Positions 28,867-38,026 of a stretch of DNA of 64,000 nt are shown here, in pieces. The stretch is from Phytophthora colocasiae (Eukaryota > Oomycota > Peronosporomycetes > Peronosporales > Peronosporaceae): the NCBI GenBank assembly GCA_018806915.1, contig JAGKQI010000043.1, positions 372,001-436,000 on the forward strand. Reading direction: 5' to 3'. The notes below the pieces were generated by a model. That model saw only the letters and a program-made list of their open reading frames with translations. It was not told the origin of the DNA and searched no databases. Positions within the stretch are counted from its first letter, which is position 1. Every line of letters begins with the position of its first letter. Position numbers and translations under genes: made by a program.

Positions 28867-29843
28867 GTGATGGAACGGAGCATGCGTGCTGTCATCTTTT
28901 CACTATTTTGGAGCTTAGTCGTCTCTCAAACGATCCGAAGTTTAAAGGCAGATTCCTCCTCTACCAACGAATCCTTTGTCTTCAATGGTAGTAATTCCGA
29001 CATTTCGCAGGAACTTTTCATCCGCTATCGAGCGAACGAAACAATGGAGAAAGTGGGGCTCTCGACAGTCCCTGAATCTGTTAATGATCGACTGGATCCA
29101 CTAAAAAAAATATCAACTCCAAGACCTACCAGGTACAGTGCAACGAGCTGTTCTCTGGGACACCGGATTCACTCTCTCTCCAAAGCAGGACCCCATTCAG
29201 ATCTGGACTATTGGCAATTACACTATGACAGACCTCGTTTTCACTCGAAAGGAGACTAAAGACGCAGGTTGCACCTTTGTGGACTGTGAGCAACCACAGC
29301 CTCGTACGTCCAGGGATGTAATGGAGACCAAATGCTCAGTGTGGCACGTTGTGTAGTGGATACGTTCGTGGACTCGGAAGCTGCGGGTTTCCTCGGTTCT
29401 ATGTGGTCGAAAGGTGGAGACTCTACTAAAGCTCCACATATCCGTCTTCGACATCATTTGTGAACGGATCGGGAGTGACGTACAGCGTGTACGCAGTCCA
29501 TACAGTCTCCAGTACAGACGAGGTGACGTGGAACCGTCCTTCGGACGGAGAATACGCGTCCTTGACAGTCCCTTGTTACCGGAGGGATAATGCCGCCGAT
29601 GAAATTGTAGCTACGATGGCTACTGTGACTGGAAGTAACTGGGTGACCCAAGTGGCTGGAGGAAGAGTTTGCTACGGATTCCGACTCGAGTTTCGATCTG
29701 TTGCTGTTGATTCCGATCATCGCAGGATCCGTAGTTCTCATCAGTGCTCTTGGGCTTTTCTGGCTCTATTGGAGGAGGAAAACACAAGAGAAGACACGCA
29801 GTACAGCTCAAACGGAGTGCGTGTTTATATAAATATTGGTTAG
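28867..29843 (+). pseudogene. TKL receptor-kinase ectodomain pseudogene (kinase domain absent)
   Basis: A plausible signal peptide (MRAVIFSLFWSLVVSQTIRS) is followed by the family ectodomain: SFVFNGSNSDISQELFIRYR, then in shifted frames RAVLWDTGFTL, IQIWTIGNYTMTDLVF, the Cys-containing segment, YSVYAVHTVSSTDEVTW and ATVTGSNWVTQ. A membrane segment LLLLIPIIAGSVVLISALGL ends the similarity in yet another frame. Several frameshifts and stops break it. The kinase lobe is missing; the sequence runs straight into the 3' end of the convergent kinase gene at 29840. Confidence 0.8.
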
Positions 29844-31759
29844 TCTTGGAGCATTTTCACTACTTGAGTTGCAGTTGGGCGACTTGCAGCGTCAAACTGA
29901 CAACAAGCTTCACCAATACGCCGGATTTTATCTGGGCAGTTTGCTGAAAAAGTTGGTCTCAAATTCCCAGCGATCACCTCAGCTAAAACCTTGACTGGTT
30001 TTTCATTCTTCCCTTCCAGTGTCAATGCATCGTGATAAGGATTTTTGCCAGTGTCTAATTCAGACAACACCACTCCAAAAGAATAAATATCCGCTTGCTC
30101 CGTGTATCGCTTTCCTTCAAGGATCTCTGGAGCAGACCAATATGGTGTCCCAACTCCTGCCGTCATGGAAATATCTTGCCGTCCTCGACTTACTCCAAAA
30201 TCACTGAGTTTCGGATCTAGGTTTTTCGAGATCAGGATATTTTTCGATTTGAGGTCGCGATGGATAATTGGAGGAGATTTCGCGTGTATATATTCCAGTG
30301 CCAACGCAATCCCGACCGCCATGTGCATTTTGTCCGTCTTCCACATCAACAAGTCGAAGCTTTTGCGCAAATATCCCTGTAAGTCTCCAAGCGGTACAAA
30401 TTCCAGCACCATAGCCAAATTACTGAGACTGTTCCAAGCCACACCGATGAACCCCACGATGTTCGGATGCACTAAAGTCGCACTCAATTGAATCTCCCGC
30501 GCGAATGCCTCCACTTCGTCCACTGAATGACTTTTGTTCTGCAGTAAACGCTTCACAGCTACCGGTTCTCCGAGTAAATCCGCTGCCCAGACCTCTCCAA
30601 AAGCTCCTTTAGATAGCATCCGTTCGAAGACAATGCTGTCATATGGGACTCGCTTTTCGGCCAGTAATTCACCCCCGATCGTCGTTTTTAGCGTCAAGTT
30701 GGACCATTCTTGGTTTGCCAGGTGCGTTCGGTTCAGCGTACCGTTCCCAGAATCACTGCTGTTACGGAAGTGTATCTGGAGAGAAAACTGTGGTTCTTCG
30801 GACAAATTCCTACTCACGAGTTTCTTTCTCCGCTTGAGAACAATCAGGACAGCAACTATCCCGATAACAACGAGAATCCCTCCGATAATTGGTATTAGCA
30901 GGATCATGTTGAATCTGCTACTGCTCTCGCTCTCTGTGGGGTAGTCTTCCTTCAGCCATTGAGAAACCCACGCAGAACCTTTCACTTCCACCATTTTCTC
31001 CTTCGTCGCATTCGAGATATTGGCAGTTGTAAAGCATGGTAAAACCAACGACCCGTAACCCTCGTTCTGTATTGAACGAGGACACTCGTCCCACGCAGGT
31101 TCATCAGCTAGTTGCAGTGTATGAACAGCAAAGACAATGTACGAATTGTTATCGCGTTTGTCCTTCCAATCATGTTTGTGAACGTACGGAGTAGGAATTA
31201 CCTGAGGATTCCCACCAGTTACCCACATCGCAGCGTGAATATTACTGTTATCCTCGAAATCTTCTACTACACAGCGAGCAGCTCGAAGCATTTGCGCACC
31301 TCCGCACCATTTGTTACTGAAACTCACGGTATTATCAGGTTGTGGACAGGAGTTCGCCTCACACCCGACAGATTTGAACGTGTCAAGTGGAACTGCGAGA
31401 TCTGCCATGGAGTAATTACCCAACGTCCAGATCTTCACGGTGCGGTCGTCATTTGTGATACCAAATCCAGAATCCCAGAGAACTGCTCGTTGAGCGATCC
31501 CAGACAATTGTTCCCATTTAACTTTCAGCCTTGTGAGTCGGTCTTTAAGGACGGGAGGGACTTGGACGTTTTCAAATTTTGAGATGGAGTCACCAGCTTT
31601 CGAGCGATTGAACAGTTGACGAGCGAGGTCCGAGTTCGTCCCGTCGAAGGCGAATGAACTATCGGGTGAAGGAAAATCGGCATTGGCAGACGAAATGCGG
31701 CGCAAGATCGACGGCATCTTGACGAATGGAGAGAAAATCCGTGAAGCGACGGGGAACAA
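29840..31759 (-). CDS. Receptor-like TKL protein kinase, 639 aa, intact
   Basis: The N-terminal half is an ectodomain (SFAFDGTNSDLARQLFNRSK, GIAQRAVLWDSGFGI, a set of paired cysteines near CEANSCPQPD and ARCVVEDFED, MWVTGGNPQVIPTPYV). A membrane helix LLIPIIGGILVVIGIVAVLI (about 290-312) precedes a basic KRRKK stop-transfer. The kinase domain fills the rest: SKGAFGEVWAADLL glycine loop, VAVKRLL lysine, IIHRDLKSKNILI catalytic loop, LSDFGVSRGR, GVGTPYWSAPE and DIYSFGVVLSELDTG. All catalytic residues are present, so it should be active. Met at 31717 (MPSILRRISS) is a plausible shorter start because the upstream extension lacks a convincing signal. Its ligand is unknown. Confidence 0.92.
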   Translation of the reverse strand: MFPVASRIFSPFVKMPSILRRISSANADFPSPDSSFAFDGTNSDLARQLFNRSKAGDSISKFENVQVPPVLKDRLTRLKVKWEQLSGIAQRAVLWDSGFGITNDDRTVKIWTLGNYSMADLAVPLDTFKSVGCEANSCPQPDNTVSFSNKWCGGAQMLRAARCVVEDFEDNSNIHAAMWVTGGNPQVIPTPYVHKHDWKDKRDNNSYIVFAVHTLQLADEPAWDECPRSIQNEGYGSLVLPCFTTANISNATKEKMVEVKGSAWVSQWLKEDYPTESESSSRFNMILLIPIIGGILVVIGIVAVLIVLKRRKKLVSRNLSEEPQFSLQIHFRNSSDSGNGTLNRTHLANQEWSNLTLKTTIGGELLAEKRVPYDSIVFERMLSKGAFGEVWAADLLGEPVAVKRLLQNKSHSVDEVEAFAREIQLSATLVHPNIVGFIGVAWNSLSNLAMVLEFVPLGDLQGYLRKSFDLLMWKTDKMHMAVGIALALEYIHAKSPPIIHRDLKSKNILISKNLDPKLSDFGVSRGRQDISMTAGVGTPYWSAPEILEGKRYTEQADIYSFGVVLSELDTGKNPYHDALTLEGKNEKPVKVLAEVIAGNLRPTFSANCPDKIRRIGEACCQFDAASRPTATQVVKMLQD

Positions 31760-31779
31760 AATAAGGTAAGTTACCTCGT

Positions 31780-32071
31780 TAGTTAGATCTTGAGTATAGG
31801 TACATTGATGAAGGTGGCAATCAAACGTTTACTTTGTATGTCGTACAAATGTAACTGAACAATCGAAATTGAATGACGAGAATGAAGTCCGAGCTCTCGT
31901 CTAACATGACATGGTAGGCTTTTAGTCCCCGTTAGTGGCGTAGCCAGTCGACATGGGTTCATCGTTTCTTAGGGACAGTGAAGCTGAGCCTTCTAAAACA
32001 GGATCCGCCACGTTCAAACAAAAAGTGCCAGTAAAACGGATTTGCGGTAACGTAAAGGATAAAATACATCC
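31780..32071. promoter_or_regulatory. Duplicated kinase promoter region
   Basis: This region is an inverted near-copy of 37660-37920, the interval upstream of the kinase at 38027. Shared phrases are ctcgtctaacatgacat, tagccagtcgacatgggttc and ttgcggtaacgtaaaggata. The homology stops at aaaatacat, where Fanzor copy C begins, giving an insertion point. Conserved segments in both suggest shared regulation. Confidence 0.7.
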
Positions 32072-34318
32072 GACCCAGGTTAGGAATATGCCACACTGGA
32101 AGCTTTCATCGATGGCATGGGTTCAAATAAGTCGCACGCTTCTACTCGAAGATCTCTCCTCCATAGGATCACCACCCTAGCAACTGCCTCCGCCCACCCG
32201 ACGAAGCTTGCCCTGAGTACGGTCCTCCGATAGAGAGAGTCAGGCACTCACCCGCCGACCTCGACCGAAGGGTGACACGCTAGATGCTTTTCCACGCAAG
32301 CTTCCGAGACGCAGAGCAGGCTGGTCAGACCTGCGCAGACACATCCGCGATATCATGCAACAAGTGCGCGTCCTCATCTTTGTTCACGTGAGTGACGCCA
32401 AGCTGTGTTTGGCTGTCCGGATGAGAGCCATCCTTCGGTGGCGGACTATCGGGTGGTTGGCGTTACGGCTGTGCGCTACCACTAGCCTCGAGTATACGTT
32501 AGACGAATTGAAGGTGTACACCCAAGAGGACAAAAATGATGAAACAGACCCGGAGGCGCGGGCGCTGCAGATACGCGAGATGAACGGTCGCGTAGATAAA
32601 CTGCTTGGTCGTGTTGCGGCTCACGTGCTTCTCGGTCATGTGCGAGAATTCAGACCGCTCCTTGCCAAAGTCCCGGCCGACCGTATCGACCGTCTGGATA
32701 GCTTCTTTGATTCGCAGAGACTAAACGACTTACTACCTGCAGAGGACATCTTGGAGCCGAAACCGTGGTTCGCGTTCCTGAAACAACGGAACACCGATCA
32801 GCAGACGCAGTCCTTGTTCACCTTAGAAAACTTTCACAATACCGCAAAGTGGCCGTGCGATCGAGAAATGCATGAGCGCAAGCGAGTCGCGTTTGCATCC
32901 AAGCCTCAAAGAGCAGCTGAGGTTTCGGGATACACAGCAACTATCAACGTCCTCAAATGCAACGCAACGGAGCATGCAGACGACATCGAGGCTGCTTCGG
33001 CCATTCGACGTGAGTTGAAAGCCCAGGACAAACTCCTGGTGACACGCATGCGCAAATACAGACTTTTCCCTACTACCAAACAGCGCCAACAGCTCATACG
33101 TTATATGGGGACGTGTCGCTGGACCTACAATCAAGCGGTGGCTCACTTCCGAGCGACGAACGTGTCCAAAGCAGCCAATCTGAGGGACCTCTATGTAACT
33201 CAAGTTTCGAACAAACAGCGTATGTATCCCGAGGGGATGGAGCCGCCACCGCAATGGGCTTTTGAAACGCCAAAGAGCTTACGATTCAATGCGCTACGCA
33301 AGTTTGAGAGCGGTGTGAAGAGCGCGTTTAGCAACCTGTCTGCTGGGAACATCAAGAAGTTCAAAGTTCGATTCAAGAGTCGAAAGAGGGACGGACGCTA
33401 CTTTACATTTTCTGAGGATGCATCACAAGCCACAATTCAACACAGAAAGGGTCAGCGAGATTTACAATCCATCTCGAAGATGAAGGGTATCCCGATCCGC
33501 TGCAATCCGGGCCTCGTTATCACCAACGAAATCCAGATCACCAACACGAACGGCTTCTGGTACGCCGTGATTCCGCAAGCGTACTGTTCGAATGAGTACT
33601 CCTACCACGACAGAGTGATCGCACTGGATTCAGGGTTAAGGCGTTCATGACTGGGGTGGATCTAAACGGAAATGCCCTTCACGTCGGCCGAGGAACGAGA
33701 GAACATCTAGATGGGTATCGATCCAGGATCATCGATGCCCAAAGGGAGATGGCGCTCATTAAAAACTTCAGGGGACATCGGTCCGGGCGACAGTGGCGAG
33801 TGTTCGCGTGAGCCAAGCGTGCATTCCACTGCGCTATTGCAAAACTGAAAAACGCCGTGAAGGAGATGCATTACCAGACGGCAGCTTACCTGACGAAGAC
33901 GTACGACGTTATCATCCTCCCTGTCTTCAGTTCAAAGGATATGGTTAAGAGAAGTACTGCACGGAACCACACCTTCAACCGGTTGCTGCTGGGCCTCAAA
34001 CATTTCCAATTCCGGCAAATTCTGAAGGCCAAGTGCGAGTTGATGGGGAAAAGCCTTGTCATCTGCTCGGAGATGTACACGAGTCAGACATGTGGGCGGT
34101 GCTCCAGACTCCACCTCAAACTTGGAAGCAGAGATGTCTTTCATTCCCCCTATTGTGATCACGTTGCGGGGAGAGATATCAACGCTGCTTCAACATTCTC
34201 CGGTTTGTCTGTGCTGGATCATTATCGACTGATCAATAACGAGCAGAACAGCTTGAACACCACAGGTTACGGCGTGGAAGCGACAGAAGCTAGCTATGGA
34301 TTTCTGTAAGAATCAATG
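32072..34318 (+). mobile_element. Fanzor-bearing unit, copy C
   Basis: It begins at acccaggttaggaat directly after the duplicated promoter segment and ends near agctatggatttctgtaa. The 3' conserved phrase is truncated relative to copies A and B (missing gctagctttttgtta). Confidence 0.6.
32355..34309 (+). pseudogene. Fanzor copy C, several lesions
   Basis: The 5' part, 32355-33650, is a 431-codon frame close to copy B up to RuvC-I, where a lost G (CAGGGTTAAG versus CAGGGGTTAAG) produces IALDSGLRRS and a stop; the RuvC-I Pro is also changed. A TGA follows at about 33809 where copy B reads CGA, and then 33857-34309 continues with the C-terminal half in frame, including an intact junction at MGKSLVICSEMYTSQTC. 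One ribbon cysteine is lost (FHSPYC) and a base is missing in the RuvC-III codons (GRDINAAS). The damage is greater than in copy B. An in-frame extension upstream of the common start (MQQVRVLIFVHV) is interrupted in copy B and is probably not coding. Confidence 0.9.
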
Positions 34319-34529
34319 TACAACTCCTGTCAGGAAACTATGTTTTGCTACTAAAATTAGTCAAACTGGTTGCAACAGCAAATTGGTAGAAATTGAAAAT
34401 GGTGAGCAACACGAATCGAATGATGTGCGCGTTGTCAGTGACGAATGATGGGCAGTTGATCGAGGGCTTGCCAGATCACTCTCAGCAATGACTCACTAAA
34501 GATTTCGCCTCTCCCCTTCAAACCTTGCT

Positions 34530-34817
34530 GTTGTGTCCAATCCTACCATGCCCCCCGCTCCACATATTCAGCAGGAAAAGGCAACTAGAACTCTGGAAGA
34601 CATTGTTATAGCCGTCACAGATTCGTTTTGGGAGCTTCCTAGTCGACAATTGACCGTTCGTTTCTTTCAATGCAAACAACAATGGTGGCCTGCATGAAGG
34701 ACAAGGGCGGCAACAACTTTCGCTCGACACACATGTCAAAAAGTAAGCTAGAGCGGGAGGGAAGACTTCCCGTCAGTGTTGAATCCGCTGCAATTGCAGC
34801 CGGCTTGACTTTGTAAC
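34530..34817 (+). pseudogene. Transposase C-terminal relic (mariner/IS630-like)
   Basis: Two frames read ATRTLEDIVIAVTDSFWELP, SRQL and then MQTTMVACMKDKGGNNFRST, HMSKSKLEREGRLPVSVESA. This resembles the closing segment of oomycete mariner-like transposases. The rest of the gene is absent. Confidence 0.4.
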
Positions 34818-35375
34818 AGTATAATAGAGTCAAGTCATTTTACTTGACAACAGTTTTGGTTTAGCAATAAGAGTGGTACTTGTGGGGCGGATAGCCACTT
34901 CGTAGTTCCAACTTGGACTTGGAACTTCCAAGTTGAAGTGGAGGAAATACAGAGCTGTGATTGGTCCATCTGTGGCTGAAGATGCTTTTAGTGTAGGTCT
35001 CCTATCTGCGAGTCTTCAGTTAAGATTTCCGAAGCGGAATGTATTGACATGGCAGTTGTTGCTAGTACAAAGTTGTAAAGGTTGGAGTCGTCATAACTCG
35101 TGTTGAGACTGACCGGAGAAAAACGTTCCTGTTAGTTCGACACCTTCACCATCGACACCATCGCCATGTTCCAGTTGGCTTTGTCGTTCAGTCAGAGGCT
35201 CCGCGGACGGAAATGGATCGGGGCATTCAGCTCGGGAAGTTGAAGCGAAGCAGAAATAATGCTCATCGTTATTCGCGTTGGCAAAGCAATTCGACACACT
35301 AACGATCAATGGTACATATGCTTCTAAACGACACAGTACATGCATTCAACTCAACAAAGACGAAGGTGACCTCGT
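34818..35375. other. Mostly non-coding, small minus-strand frame of unknown value
   Basis: An 84-codon minus-strand frame at 35091-35345 starts MHVLCRLEAYVPLIVSVSNC. It lies just downstream of the kinase at 35376 and has no recognised content. Nothing else was seen. Confidence 0.25.
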
Positions 35376-37583
35376 TCACAGCACATAGTCATCCGATGAC
35401 TCATCGCCGTTCAGAATCCTTACCACTTGGGCTGCTGTCGGACGCCTAGCCGGGTCGTGCTGGCAGCATGCCGTGCTGATACGACTGATGCGAGGCGGAC
35501 AATCCTCCGACAAACTCGGACGCAGTTTTCCAGCTATGACGTCTTCCATGATCTGGAATGGCCTCGGCTTCTTGCCATCGGGACGAAGCACGTCATGATA
35601 CGGGAATTTGCCCGTATCGAGTTCCGACAAGATGACACCGAACGAGTAGATATCTGCCTGCTCGGTGTACCGTCCACCTTGCAAAATCTCAGGGGCAGTC
35701 CAGTACGGCGTACCAACACCCGCAGTCATCGTGTTCTCGGCCAAACCCCGACTGACGCCGAAGTCAATGAGTTTCGCCTCCAAATTGGTCGTAAGAAGAA
35801 CGTTCTTGGACTTCAGATCTCGGTGGATGAGTGGAGGCATGCGAGTGTGGAGATATTCTACTGCACGTCCGATTCCAGCAGCAATGTGGATTTTATCCTT
35901 GGCCCAAGACATGGTTTCTGCGTTCTTCTTCAGATAGGACTGCAGATCTCCAGTGGGGAAGAAGTCCAACACCATCACCAAATTATCGAGTGTACTCCAA
36001 GCCACTCCGATAAAGGAGATGATGTTGGGATGGCTGAGACTGGCACTGAGTTCGATCTCTCGTACGAATTCCTCTAGTTCATCTGCATGGTGCTTGTTCG
36101 TCTGGAGAAGTCTTTTGATGGCTACAGCATGACCCTGATGTCTTCCGAGCCAGACTTCCCCGTTCACTCCCTTGGACAACGCTCGCTTGAACGTGAGACT
36201 GTCGAAAGGAATGCGTTTGCCTTGCAAATGTCTGCTACTCGTGAGGATCCGCATCGACTGGTTCGAATCGGAGCTGAATTCTCCCTCGTAACTTGATCGA
36301 AACCGGATTGTACTGTCGATACTTCTGCGCGAACCAGTCCCCGCGTCTTCACTCGTTGCGACTGTAGGTCGTCCTAGGGAACTGCTGTCGTGGGATGGAG
36401 TGTGGTCCTTTACAGCGCGATACTGGTTCAATGGAGCATGGGGCTGGAACTGAACAGGAGGCGTAACAGGATCGCGATGATACGCGGCATTGGGGCTTGC
36501 TGCGTGGTTCTCAAACGACTGATTGTCTGCGTTTCGGCTGCGTCTTCGTGTGAGAAATAGCACAAGGATGATCAGAGCGACGATAAGAAGGACTCCACCT
36601 ATGATCGGTACGAGGTAGATCATTTTAAAGCCACCGTCGGTCGTTGAATTTGGAGCCGCCTTACCACCTGACCCGATACCGTCACCTCCGTTCCCGTAGT
36701 CTTCCGCAAGCCATCGAGAGACCCACGGACTCCCTTCTACCTCTTCCAAAGCACCTCGAATACCATCGGTAATGTTCGCTTTCGTGTGACAGGCCAGCAC
36801 GAGTGAACCATACCCATCGTTTTGAGTATTGGTAGCACATTCTCCATACGCAGGTTCATCCGCAATATCGACCGTGTGAACAGCCAGGACGACGTACGAC
36901 ATGTTGGTTGACGCATCTTTCCACGCGTGTTTCCTCACTGTTGGAGTTGGGATGACCTCAGGGTTTCCACCAGTGATCCACATCGCTAGGTGGATCTCTT
37001 TGGGGTCCTGGAAGTCCTCCATGACGCACCTGGCAGCGGTTAGCATCTGCTCGCCATTGCAATAGAGGTTGCTCAGACTCCAAGTGCCGTCCGGTTGCGA
37101 ACAGTTCCTCTCTTCGCACCCTACTGCGTTGAATTGCACCAACGGAACGGCCAAGTCCATCATCGAGTGACCGGCGAGTGTCCATATCTGGATGGGCTTG
37201 TGATCCAGCGTGACGCCGAACCCAGTGTCCCAGAGGACTGCACGTTGAGCGATTCCGGATAGATCATCCCATGACACTCCCAGGTCTTCTAGCCGAGCTT
37301 GCACCTTGTCTGGTACTGCGAAATCTATGAATTTATCAGCCTTGCCGTCTGCTTTGCCTCGGAGATAGAGTTGTCTTGCCAAATCGGAGTTGGTACCGTC
37401 GAAGGCGAAGTAGGGGCCAATGGACGGTAGAACAGCATCCGCGTACGATGGTGAAGACTCAAGTCGACGTCTGGTAACAACCTTCATTTCGGGAATGAGG
37501 TACTTTGAGCAGGAGAAAGCAAAAAGTGGAATGGGAGCTGTATAACGGATCGATTCCGTTCGGCTCAGAATGTCCTCAGACAC
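35376..37583 (-). CDS. Receptor-like TKL protein kinase, 735 aa, intact
   Basis: Same architecture as the 639-aa kinase. The ectodomain reads YFAFDGTNSDLARQLYLRGK, SGIAQRAVLWDTGFGV, CEERNCSQPDGTWS, ARCVMEDFQD, MWITGGNPEVIPTPTVRK. The membrane helix MIYLVPIIGGVLLIVALIIL continues to VLFLTRRR. A longer Ser/Pro/His-rich juxtamembrane region follows (SSLGRPTVATSEDAGTGSRR). The kinase carries SKGVNGEVWLGRHQG, VAIKRLL, LIHRDLKSKNVLL, LIDFGVSRGL, GVGTPYWTAPEILQG and DIYSFGVILSELDTG. The second glycine of the loop is Asn but the catalytic residues are complete. The N-terminus before the ectodomain is not a clean signal peptide; the Met at 37487 (MKVVTRRRLE) is an alternative start. It is head to head with the gene at 38027. 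Confidence 0.92.
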   Translation of the reverse strand: MSEDILSRTESIRYTAPIPLFAFSCSKYLIPEMKVVTRRRLESSPSYADAVLPSIGPYFAFDGTNSDLARQLYLRGKADGKADKFIDFAVPDKVQARLEDLGVSWDDLSGIAQRAVLWDTGFGVTLDHKPIQIWTLAGHSMMDLAVPLVQFNAVGCEERNCSQPDGTWSLSNLYCNGEQMLTAARCVMEDFQDPKEIHLAMWITGGNPEVIPTPTVRKHAWKDASTNMSYVVLAVHTVDIADEPAYGECATNTQNDGYGSLVLACHTKANITDGIRGALEEVEGSPWVSRWLAEDYGNGGDGIGSGGKAAPNSTTDGGFKMIYLVPIIGGVLLIVALIILVLFLTRRRSRNADNQSFENHAASPNAAYHRDPVTPPVQFQPHAPLNQYRAVKDHTPSHDSSSLGRPTVATSEDAGTGSRRSIDSTIRFRSSYEGEFSSDSNQSMRILTSSRHLQGKRIPFDSLTFKRALSKGVNGEVWLGRHQGHAVAIKRLLQTNKHHADELEEFVREIELSASLSHPNIISFIGVAWSTLDNLVMVLDFFPTGDLQSYLKKNAETMSWAKDKIHIAAGIGRAVEYLHTRMPPLIHRDLKSKNVLLTTNLEAKLIDFGVSRGLAENTMTAGVGTPYWTAPEILQGGRYTEQADIYSFGVILSELDTGKFPYHDVLRPDGKKPRPFQIMEDVIAGKLRPSLSEDCPPRISRISTACCQHDPARRPTAAQVVRILNGDESSDDYVL

Positions 37584-38026
37584 GCGCCGCGGGTTAACGG
37601 CATCTGTACTGAGGACGAATAGTATTCTCTACCGAATGTAGTTTACCATGTATTTTCTCCTTTACGTTACCGCAAATCCGTTTTACTACTGGCACTTTTT
37701 GTTTGAACGTGGCGGATACCTGTTTTAAAAGGCTCAGCTTCACTGTCCCTAAGAAACGATGAACCCATGTCGACTGGCTACGCCACTAAAGGGGGACTAA
37801 AAACCTACCGTGTCATGTTAGACGAGAGCTCGGACTTCATTCTCGTCGTTCAATTTCGATTGTTATGTTACATTTGTACGACATACAAAGTAAACTTTTG
37901 TTCATCAATGTAGGGGCCCACCCTATGGTCAAGAATCTAACCAACTAACTAACGAGGTGACTTTGCTGCACAACAGTTACTGATGTTCAGAACTTGCCAA
38001 CCTATTCTCAATAGGGTATTTCGATC
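37584..38026. promoter_or_regulatory. Bidirectional intergenic region between two kinases
   Basis: 443 bp separate the divergent start codons. Its central 260 bp is duplicated, inverted, at 31780-32071. This is the likely promoter of both kinases. Confidence 0.65.
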
